From contig NC_065543.1 in the NCBI RefSeq assembly GCF_932294415.1, positions 43,732,277-43,796,276 of the forward strand: DNA of 64,000 nucleotides, in the 5' to 3' direction. The translations under genes were made by a program, and so were the position numbers. The notes under the pieces were generated by a model, which saw nothing but the letters and a program-made list of their open reading frames with translations, was not told the origin of the DNA and did no database searches. Of the stretch, positions 1 through 10,300 are shown piece after piece. The DNA comes from Quercus robur. Taxonomy: Eukaryota > Streptophyta > Magnoliopsida > Fagales > Fagaceae. The stretch's first letter is position 1, and every line of letters begins with the position of its first letter.

Positions 1-670
1 CCAAGTGATCTTGTTTGAAGTTATTTAGTTTGGTTTAAATCAACATGCAAGACATATGAATGTATGATTTTAAATTTGAGTGACGAAGCTGTGAAGGTAA
101 AGATGACTTGTATTGTATTGCGGCTTCTAATAATGATTATCATTGAAGGATTAATTGCAATTTGTACCATTTAGATAATAATTTAATCTAAAAATTATGC
201 ACTGGATTGAATGTGTGATAAATGTTGTTGTATCTACGCTACTAATTAATTAGAACATTATTCCATGTTTGGGTTTCTTATTTTGCTTACCAAAATACTC
301 TCAAATTCATATGTTTAAAAAGTTTAAATAATAAGGTTAGATATATAAAAATACTAATTTAAACTCCTAAATTTTAGATACTTATCCATATCCCTTAAAA
401 TTAGGCACTTCCATCTCTCCTTATTCCTTCTAAACCAATTCAGTTTTTAAAATCAAACATAAATAAATGCCTCTCTTCCTCAATTTAAATTTTTTTTTTT
501 TAATCTCTTTCTTTATTCTCTCAGAGGAAGGAGTAGTCTTTTCCTACAAGGTAATTCTTTTAGTGCTTTTTAAAAAAAAAAATCATTTTATTGCTCATAT
601 GATTTTGATTGTTCTATATGATTTTTAGTTGCTTCTTTCTCTTTGATTGTTCTATATCATTTTATTGCTC
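1..670. other. AT-rich intergenic DNA, no gene seen
   Basis: I see no coding region here. The stretch is AT-rich with short T and A runs. Toward its right end a short phrase (TTGCTCAT near 590 and again near 665) recurs. It may be the body of the non-autonomous Helitron whose 3' end I place at 703, but I could not identify a matching 5' TC terminus. Confidence 0.5.
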
Positions 671-703
671 ATCACACGTGCGAAGCGCGTGTTGTGAGGC
701 TAG
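671..703 (+). mobile_element. Candidate Helitron 3' terminus
   Basis: A short GC-rich hairpin (ACACGTGC, loop GAA, GCGCGTGT, at about 674-692, with one G-T type mismatch) is followed after a few bases by CTAG at 700-703 and then T at 704. Plant Helitrons end in a small hairpin a few bases before CTRR and insert between A and T, so this fits a Helitron 3' end. No helicase gene is present, so it would be non-autonomous. The 5' end was not found. Confidence 0.5.
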
Positions 704-1038
704 TTTTATATATGCACTAGCTTTTTAAGCTAACAATAATTCTATATTATTACATTTCATTTGCAAAATTTATAGTCCCTACACATTTAGTTGCAAGATA
801 CTCTACAAAACATGCAAGGAGAACCAAATAGATGAGATATTAGATCTCTCATATTGCTACAAAAATGAGATATCTTAAACAGAAGACATAGTACAAAAAT
901 GCTTGGAAAACAACTTTCACCATTCTTTGACTTGTTGGAAAGAAAATATATTGAGGAGACTCTAATTGAGTAGTTAATATAACATATATGGACCACTTGG
1001 CTTAAAAGATTTAAGTCCATGAGTTTGAGCCCAATTAT

Positions 1039-1889
1039 TAGGCCTGTTCATGGGTCGGGTCGAGTTAGTTTTGGACCCAACCCAGACTCAACCCGCCACC
1101 GTCAAGTGGAGGGCAGAGGAACTCGACCACCAGAATCAATCGATCGAGTCAGTTTTGGGTGAGGGTGAGCGTCGGTTGGTTCGATCGCTTGTCGAGATCT
1201 ACAAAAACGTCGCCAGAATATGCAAAAACATCACTGAAATCTGCAAAAATGTTGCTAGAATCTACATTTTTTCTCTAAAAATTGCTGGGATTTAGCTGGA
1301 TCTAGCTAAATCCCACTAGATTTGGTCAAGATCTTACTAGGGGTTTGTTTGGATTGAACTTATTTTGTTGAAACTGAAAACTGAAAACACTGTAGCAAAA
1401 TAATTTTTAAATGTGTGAATAGTACTTTAGGACCCATTTTTAATGAAAAAATTGCTGAAAAGTGATATTTGTGGGTCCCGTATACTGTTCACGGGACCCA
1501 CAAGACTGATAAAAGTGACGAAAAAGTAGGAAAAGTGCGGCTACTGTTCATGAACAGTAGCCGTTGTCCTCTGCTGCAGCTAACAAAAAAAAAAAGAGAA
1601 AACGCAACATAAAACGCAGACGTGAGATTCATTGCTATCCAAACGTTCACTATCTAGTCAAGATCTTGCCGAATCTGGCTTGATTTGGCCGGATTTTTTA
1701 TATAGCTCCGATCGGGTTCGTGTTGCTCAGGTTTTGGAGAAGCAAACTTGCCACTCGATCTGTCGGCATCAATTCTTGGAATCGAAAATCCGTCACCAAC
1801 CGATTGGATCTTTGGTTTGGGCTAAAATCGGGTTGACGTCGGGTGGGTTGGTCAGTTTTTCAAGCTCCGATCGAGTTTGGACACCCCTA
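1039..1889. mobile_element. hAT-like non-autonomous DNA element
   Basis: The ends are imperfect inverted repeats: TAGGCCTGTTCA at 1039 and, on the opposite strand, TAGGGGTGTCCA ending at 1889 (9 of 12 identical). Flanks CCAATTAT (1031-1038) and CTAATTAT (1890-1897) look like an 8-bp target-site duplication with one change. TAGGG-type ends and 8-bp duplications are typical of hAT transposons. There is no transposase frame. The interior is rich in TCGGGT and GATC motifs and is interrupted by a smaller nested element at 1341-1649. Confidence 0.65.
1341..1649. mobile_element. Nested hAT-like MITE with strong hairpins
   Basis: A small element lies inside the larger hAT-like one. Its ends share GTTTGGAT in inverted orientation, and flanks CTTACTAG and CTATCTAG (6 of 8) may be a degraded 8-bp duplication. 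The interior has an 11-bp stem at 1471-1481 pairing with 1491-1501 and a perfect 26-bp palindrome at 1538-1563. A related copy in the opposite orientation occurs at 61132-61348, sharing the phrases around 'actgaaaacactgtagcaaa' and 'gtgtgaatagta'. Confidence 0.55.
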
Positions 1890-1897
1890 CTAATTAT

Positions 1898-2976
1898 GTT
1901 ATATTAATCACTACCTCTTGTTATTTTTGTTCAATGTAGAACTTTGCTCTCACACATGTATACCCAACATGACTATAATTACATCTGACCTCTAATACAA
2001 TATGAAATAAAAAACGAAAGGTGAAGAACTACTTTGAAAAGCAATTTGCAATTAAAGGCAATCAATTCACAAAAATTTATCTCTTGAACTTTCTCTATTT
2101 CTTAATAAATTGAAATAAGGAATAAAATACATGATTGGAATAATAACATTTGGAAATGCTCATACAACGTTAATAAGGTGGAACATACATTTTCCACAAA
2201 TGTTAAGTGACTTTCATATTTTTCTATGCAGAGCACCATTCATTTTATTCGTAGAATTAACAAATGATAATAGTCATCCCCAACAAAATAATCCATCAAT
2301 GACATTGACATTTTACAATTAGAATTATTCAATACTAATTTGCTACATACCTCCAGTAGAATTTAGTCAATTTACTGCCGTGATCCCAGGGATGTAACTT
2401 TAACTCCGTTGAACTCTTCCACAATGGATCTCTTCACACGAAAACTCAGGTCTATGACTTCAAGTATCAATTTGAATGTTCTCAAAGCAACAACTTGACC
2501 GTGTGTAAGTTTCAACAACTTCCCAATAATCACTAGTCTTCAAATCTTCATCCAAATAACTAGTCTTCAAATCTTCATTTTGTTGGAAAAGGAGAGTCTC
2601 ACTTGACACAAAATCCTTGGTGCACATCAAACACATCAATCACTCACAAAATTGTGCTATCCAATGATAAGGGTTATTGGCATTTGACACCATATTAAAA
2701 AAACCCGAAACAATGAATGGAATAAAATTCATACATTAATATTATAACTTTTATTGTAATAAAAAATTCAAATATTTGAATGCTCTATAAATTAAAAATG
2801 TTGAATGAGATACAAAATATGTAGAATTAAAGTACTAGATCTGTATAGTGTACACCATGTTAAATACTAAAACTTGTTCCATCCATTGCATATCCAATTC
2901 TATTTGGATTTCATTGATGTGACTTTTATTTCGATGATCTTCTTCTCCTTCTCCTTTTCTTTCTTAAGTAGAGTTA
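1898..2976. other. Intergenic DNA, nothing recognised
   Basis: AT-rich sequence without a credible open frame, splice-linked coding segment or clear repeat ends. Short near-duplicate phrases (ACTAGTCTTCAAATCTTCAT, twice near 2530-2580) suggest a small local duplication only. Confidence 0.5.
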
Positions 2977-2980
2977 TTAA

Positions 2981-3225
2981 GGGGGTGTTTGGTTTGTCAT
3001 AATGTTACATTACACCGTAATATTATATCATTAAAATCTTAAATTAATGTAATCTCAATACAAGAATGTAATATTACATTATTTAGGAAGGTGACGAGAT
3101 TTAGGTAATATTTTGTAATTTTAGATTATGGTAGTGTTAGAAAAAATAAAATAAACAAAATTTTAATGTCACATTATTGTAATGTGTATCACATCAAAAA
3201 CACATCACAGCAAACCAAACGTCTT
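2981..3225. mobile_element. MITE with TTAA flanks (Harbinger-like)
   Basis: A 245-bp element flanked by TTAA on both sides (2977-2980 and 3226-3229). The inverted ends share GTTTGGTTTG, followed inside by complementary ATGTTACATTAC-type sequence, and the interior is AT-rich and non-coding. The terminal GGGTGTTTGGTTTG style is common in plant PIF/Harbinger-type MITEs. Family assignment is tentative. Confidence 0.55.
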
Positions 3226-3229
3226 TTAA

Positions 3230-4334
3230 CAATCAAGGAGTAAAGATTTGATGGCACAAATATAGCTTTAGCAAATAAATAAAAAGGACAAAGTTCAAAT
3301 GATCCACACATTTTCTTTTTAGTAAAATATTTCAAAATAAACATCTAAATCTACATGATACCACGCTAAAAATATAGTCAAAATTTTCATATTTGTATCT
3401 AATTATATGTTATATTTTATTTTTATTTTTTTGCAAATGAGAAGGAAAATAGTTTCTCTATGTTTAGTTCACAATTATTACGAACCAATGCATTTTCCCT
3501 TAACTAGATCATGAATGTTTTTTTTTTAATCTTTTTTTTTTCTATAATAATATTTTAAGGGGACAAGTTATTGGGGATCAAACCTAAGCTCTCTTATAAG
3601 GGAGAGTCAAGCAGTACCATGTGAGCTAAGCAGTTTGATGGTTCATGAATGATTCGATTTCTAATAATTCAAATTTTGTTTTGTTCTGTTTTTCAATGAG
3701 ACGTGGATTAGGGCTATAGTTTTCTTACCACACTACTACATGGAAGAGAAATTAGGAGTAATATTTAATTTTTTTGGCATTGTCATTACTTCAAAACAAA
3801 ATGACAAAAAAATTTAAATGTTGCTACATTGTCAATCTGCGAACATGTCAAGTACAAACAATGCTCTTTTGTGTATTTTAATATCTTTTTTTTTTTTTAA
3901 GTATAACTATGTTTACACACAATTATCTAGTTCAAATGTTTTCAGTCCAACGAGGAATTTCAACATTGACAAGCTGTTGAGTGGGACCCAAAGAACCCAA
4001 CCCCAATCTAATCACATGGCACGTGTCCATACTCCCAGCTCGAGTCAAAAAACACGCACAGATCCGACGGCTAAAACTAAATCACCTCCATTTCCCTTCA
4101 AACTTTTTTTGATCGTGAATCCAATCATCATCGTCATTCCTCTCACCCCCCGGGCGCCAAAAACCCCTTTATCCAAAAACCCAAGCCCAATTAAAAAAAA
4201 ACAAAAATCAAACACGAACAAAACAAAGAAAAAAAAACAAACAGAGAAATATATATATATATATATTGTTACTGGTATATTATTATATCGAATAGCTACT
4301 GGTTTGGTTTTGGTTGATTTTGTGAGTTCAAAAA
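3230..4334 (+). other. Upstream region of the MOS14-like gene
   Basis: No gene is seen. A remnant at about 3557-3640 has the look of a tRNA-derived or LINE tail repeat (GGGGATCAAACCTAAGC). The last 350 bp before the start codon at 4335 become richer in C and A, include a G-box and an (AT)n run at about 4248-4266, and probably hold the promoter and 5' leader. The transcription start cannot be placed from sequence alone. Confidence 0.4.
4020..4025 (+). promoter_or_regulatory. G-box (CACGTG) upstream of MOS14-like gene
   Basis: The palindromic core CACGTG sits in the context GGCACGTGTCC, about 310 bp upstream of the start codon. Such boxes bind bZIP and bHLH factors in plants. Whether this one is used is inference; the position is plausible for a proximal promoter element. 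Confidence 0.35.
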
Positions 4335-7300
4335 ATGGAGCTCCAGAACACAGTGAAACAAGCCCTAAATGCACTGTACCATCACCCAGGCGATACTTTG
4401 CGTATGCAAGCCGATCGGTGGCTGCAAGATTTTCAGCGCACACTCGATGCGTGGCAGGTACTGCTCTCGATTTTTTTTGCTTTGCTTCTTAGATTCGAAG
4501 GGTTTTGGATTCGATTCGTGCGAAGAATTTGTGTGTTTTTGATTGATTTTTTTGTTGCGAGATGAATTTGGTTGATGTTTTTACTGTTTTGTGGATTGAG
4601 AATTGGATTTCGAGAAGTTCGTAAGCGCATGTGTGAAGAATTTGAATGTGAGGGATTTGAATTTGAATTTGAATTTTTTTTAGGGTTCGTTTTTTGAAAT
4701 CTTGAGTAGTGGTTCACTTTCCTTTTATTTTATTTTATTTTTTATTTTGAAATTTGTATTTGTATTGTTTCTAGAAAGGAAATGGACGTGTGCTTTGTTT
4801 GGTTACTGAGAAAATGTGGAGAAGTTGAAAGAAACTGACAAGTTTGAATTGTAGAATATATGTTGGGAATGGTATGAAGTTCATGTTGTATGCTGGAATT
4901 AATTGTATTACGTTTGGTTTCGATGAGAATTGGATCTGAGAAGCTCACAAGCACATGTTCAAATTATGTGCGGTTCACTTTTTTTTTTTTTTTTTTTTTT
5001 TTGAATTCTGTGTTGTTTATGTGTGTATGTTAATTTTGGTTATATGTCTAGGAAGGAAATAAGGTATGGTTTTTTTGGTTACTGAGAAAATGTGGAGAAA
5101 TGAAAAGAAACTGGCAAATTTGAATTGTAGAATATATGTTGGGAATGGTATGAAGTTCATGTTGTATACTGGAATTAATTGTATTATATTTGGTTTTGAT
5201 GAGAATTGGATTCTGAGAAGTTCACAAGCACACGTTCAAATTTTACATGTGTTTTATTTTTAAATGTGAAGGAGTTGAATTTTCATTTAGGGTTTGTTTT
5301 TGAAATTTGAGTAGTGCTTCACTGTTTTTTATTTTGTATTTTGTATTTTTTATGTGTGTATGTCGATTTTGGTTATATGCCTGGCAAAGGAAATGAACAT
5401 ATGCTTTGTCTGGTTACTGAGAAAATGTGTAGAAATGAAAAGAAACTGGCAAGTTTGAATTTTAGAATTTATGTTGGGAATGTCATGAAGTTCATGTTGT
5501 ATACCGGAATTAATTATATTATGTTTGGTTTCTGAGAAAGAAATAGGGAAAAATAATATACTGGAAGTGTTTGAAATCTCATATTGTATATTTCTGACTG
5601 ATGAAAATTTATGTAATTTAGTACTGTAATTTTAATTTTGTGCATCAACTAGAGAATGTATTGTTGCTATAGAATTGTTTTAGGAAGAAGAATTTGAATT
5701 CCAAATAGTTAATTATCAAAGAAATTTGTTTCTTCCATACTTGTTTAGTTTTAAATTTTAACTGATATGTGTTGGTATAGGGCTGCAAATGAGCCACAGT
5801 GTTGCCTGCTTTGACTTTGGCTTGAGATTGAAGGCTCATGCTCACTATCAAAGCCTGGTATCTTGGGCTTAGGTTAGGCTTGGCCTGATTTCGGGCACTA
5901 CGTTAATTCTAGTCAGTTAAAGGTTTACAACTTATGATGACAGCCTATCAATTATGAGTTCTTTTAAGCAAATATTCTCAAAGTCAGTTGAAAGATGAAT
6001 CTCATTCTTCTGCTCAACTCATCATATTTCAAACACTACCCTCTGAAATCATTATTTAGTATGAAAATTGCTTTGGACTTGATTTATTTGTAGCAGTTAA
6101 CCTTCTCTCTCTCTCTCTCTCTGTGTAGCAAGCTTCCTGTTTTCTAATAGAACTGCCTCCTCCTGGATTATATTTAAGGCATGTTTTTTAATTTATAGAC
6201 TGAAGTTAAATGGTCAATTCTAGCAGTTGTTATCCCCGCCCCCCTTCCCCCCCCCCAAAAAAAAAAGAAAAAGAAGAAGGAATCTTTTTTTTTTTTTTTT
6301 TTTGTTAAGTAACTTAAAATTTTATTGAAAGAACACAGCCCCGTACATAGGAAATGGAATCTTTCAAAAAGCTTTGGTGTTCCTGTGTGATGGTTCCATT
6401 TGTATTGGATGCTATTACATGGTTTATTTATTTATTTATTAAGTATATTAGATGCTATTATATTTATATGTCATTTCACTCTAATTAGAATTTGTTATGT
6501 GATATAGTTATTTTCTTGTTATCTGGCTTTTCTGCCCATCAAGCCATATGTGTCAGTGTTCTGTTTTAGATGGAATAACATTTTGTTTTCCTATTTAGGT
6601 TGCTGATAATTTGCTTCACGACGCCACAAGCAATCTAGAAACCTTAATCTTTTGTTCTCAGACCCTTAGAAGCAAGGTAAGCTTACCACTTGTGAATATT
6701 TTTTGCTTGATTCTATAGATATGTGAAACTCTAAACAATGAAAAAACTTGTTTAGCATGTGATGTTGGCTCTTTTTGAGTTTTCATGCACTTTGCATTTG
6801 ATTTAGGTACAACGAGATTTTGAAGAACTACCTTCTGAAGCTTTTCGTCCATTGCGGGATTCCTTAAATGTGAGTGAGTATCTTTTTTTATACCTTTGAC
6901 CATGGAAGAAGCTTGGATTTTGATATCATATTTACTACTACTAATGTTGCTGGATAAATAAAGCATGAATTGCTGGTTGTGCTAGTAGGAACATTACTTT
7001 TCCCTTTTGAAATATATGATACGTGTTCTTTTGTCTATGTAACAAAACAAAGATGCTATTGAATTGTTTCATTAGTTGGATGTGTGTGTGTGTGTGTGTG
7101 TGTGTAATCATTAGATTAGTTAATAGAACAACACACCCCCCCCCCCCCCCCCCAAAAAAAAAAAAAACAAAGAATTTTTTTTTGCTGCATCTTCTTAATA
7201 GTAGTCAATTGTGCGAAACACTTTTTATGCGTATAAAATGGTAGAAAATCTTATCTTCCCTTGATTCTTATAAATTCAATAAGTAAAAGAATTAAGATGG

Positions 7301-10300
7301 GTGAACATCTCATCAATGGATGTTACAGATCTTAATGATTTGTTTTTGTAAGTTATATGCTTCTGTTTTCAACAGAAGACAGTATCTCTCTAATGAAGCA
7401 CATGAATTGGATCGGTCCTTATTTATTAATCTTTGAGATTGTGGCAACTGTGAGGCAAATTAAGTCCATTTTTACATGCCTGTGAAACATATACTGGAAT
7501 TTCATGTTTTTACTAGTATTAGCATGAGAAACGGGATTATTGATCCCTTGCATCAAAAATATATTTTTGGGTGTCCATACCACTTTGAAAAATGTTCAAT
7601 CATTATCTGGATGTTGCATTTTTATGGAAGGAAGCAAGTGATAGAAATCTAGTTGATTAGCTCATGTGTAATAGCAAAGGAAGAAGTGCAAGTAAATAAT
7701 GCTATCTAGGTTATGACTTTGGATCTTGTGGTAGCAGTAGCACATCTTATTATTGTCAAGCTGTGGATTTCACCACTCCTTTCTCTTGCCAGATATTTGA
7801 TTGGGTTGTAGTAGTTTTTTCTGCTATTGTCTCCTATTACTGCTTTGTTTAGATTTAGTCAATGAAGAAGCAGTGTTATTTTTTTATCCGTATACACAAG
7901 CATTCATATGCATGCACACAAAATACTTAAGGAATTTCTTATCATATTCATGAAATTTGGCTGCATGGATGTTTTAAATGCAGACATTACTGAAAAAATT
8001 TCACAAAGGGCCTCCTAAAGTTAGAACTCAGGTATTATTTGAAATTCCTTTCTCATGCATATCCATCTTGTAATATTATGAAACCAAGAGGATATTATTA
8101 TGCTCAAATGGCTTGCTTTGTAGATTAGCATTGCGGTGGCTGCTTTGGCTGTATATGTTCCTGCAGAAGATTGGGGAGATGGTGGTATTGTGAATTGGCT
8201 TAGAGATGAGATGAATTCTCATCCAGAATACATACCAGGATTCTTGGAGCTACTTACAGTTTTGCCTGAGGTATATATTAAATCACGCGTGTTGGGAATT
8301 TATATCTGTGATGTATTCAGCATTTTTTAGGAAGAAGAAAGACAGAAATGTTTTCTACAAAAGAATTAAATGATGAGAATGTTGTCCACAGAAAAGCTAA
8401 GTAATGCCCTTGAGTCCAAGTAGAATGTGCTTGGTTAGAGAGTGTACTGGAATTTTTTTTTTGCACTCGGGGGGGTAGGGTTGTTTATAGGTAATTTTTT
8501 TTACTCCAAAATTTTAAACAACTGCTAGCATATCTTGAAAACAAATGATTAAGTGTAAGGCAGATCCTGAAAACTTTGAAACAATAAATTAATTATAGCA
8601 CTCTTTGCTTAACATGGTTGTAGGGAAAGTGATGCCGGAGGTGTGAAGAATTTTATTTAATTTCCTAGAGTCAAGGTTATTTTTGTAACTCAATAATTGG
8701 CTTTCCCAAGTCAACTAGAATTAAGGTTTGGTTTTAGTATTCTATATAAGAAATTTATTCATGCTATTTTTCTCCTATGAAACAAGTTTATGATTAATAA
8801 AATAAAATTTATCCTGGACATTTTCCAATGGTTTGGTGCTAACTTTAGCCAACTTTAGGTACCTACTACTGGATTTGTTTTCTCATGCTAGGTATTGGCT
8901 CCAACCAAGCCTAGGTGCTGCTTCCATTTCTGTTTTTGAATTTGTTTTGGTTTTTATCTGCATTGGTTTTGGTATCAGACCGTTCGAAGCATTGCCATGG
9001 GGTCACAACCAAAAAAATCAACAACCAAGTTAAGGCCAAAATCTGATTTCTACCATTCGCAATAACCCATCCCGCCACCATCAAAAAAAAAAAAAAAAAA
9101 AAAAACCACAAAACCAGTCACCTCTCTCAAACCCAATCTCCAACATATTCTCATTCACTGCCACTACCCAAAACACCTAGGTTTCGCTAAAGCAAACCTG
9201 TTGGCCCCAAATTTGTCAAGCCTATCATTGAACTGAAGATCGCCGAAAACCAAACTTGCTTGCGCTCCCCACCCCTGGGGCAGCAGTTATCCTCAAATCC
9301 ATTAGACTTAATTCTTGTGAAACCCAGTCACCAACTGGCCTTGTCACCTCTCAAGATTCACACAAACTTACCTCAACACCATGAGACACATGCCACACCA
9401 CTGCCAAAACTCCATTGGCAACCATTGTGCTGCTTGATCTTTGCTGGGATTGAGACCTGTTGTGAGGACCAATTGGGTCTTGCAGACCACTCCTATGTAG
9501 TTGAGGTTTTGCTTGCAGAATTCCATGTTTCAAAAAAAAAAAAAAACATGAAGACTCTGGAGTAAACAATGCTCACATGATCAAATTTTTGAGTTGTGTG
9601 GCCTCAATTATCTTCTTTTGACCTGTGATACAATAGGTTCATTGCAAGCTCATCAGCCCATACTAACCCCCACAGACGTTGCGTGCCCAAATAGAGCGAG
9701 CCTGTGGCCAGTGTCTCTAGTCGAGTTGCTGGAGTGCTGGAAGGGGAGATTTGCTAATCACGATAATGGTGATATTTGGAGAGCTGTACCTGTTTATCTT
9801 ATGTTGGGGGGAACTTAATAAGATCCTTTGAAGGTTCTGACAGTAGCATGATGGAGCTAAAGATGAGTTCTTTTGATAGCTTGGGATAAATAATTTATAA
9901 GGATAGAGAGATTGAAGAAGATGTGAATCATATAAGCGTATCATGAGTATTGTGTGATCATAAAATGCCTCTTAAGTTGCCTCTTAAGTTAAAGGGAAAA
10001 TTTTCTAAGATTGTTACAAAACTAGCTATGCTCTATGGTACTGTATGTTGGGCTATTTAGAAGCAACATGTTCATAAGATGAGTGTAGCTAAAATGATAA
10101 TGTTAAGATGGATAAGTGGAAATACAGGGAAAGATATGATTCCAAAAGAAGAAATTTTTTTAATGATAAGGGTGGCCCCAATTGATGAAAATATGGGGAA
10201 GAGTTACTTGAGATAGTTTTTTCATGTGCAAAGAAGAGAGATTAATGCATCAATGAGGAAAAATGAGTTGATTCAAGGTTGAGGAAACAAAAAAAGGAAG

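Noticed and set aside
1050-1295. 81-aa frame with repeated ICKN motif
   Set aside because: Lies within a non-coding hAT-like element, with translated short repeats only.
3557-3645. tRNA-like text (GGGGATCAAACC ... GTGAGCTAAGC)
   Set aside because: No complete cloverleaf; looks like a decayed retroposon tail.
3818-4492. 224-aa open frame across the MOS14 upstream region
   Set aside because: Low-complexity Lys/Thr/Pro text without family similarity, running through an (AT)n tract and into exon 1 in another frame; the real start is at 4335.
4600-5535. CRISPR-like array
   Set aside because: Repeats are long, diverged and without regular spacers, in a plant intron.
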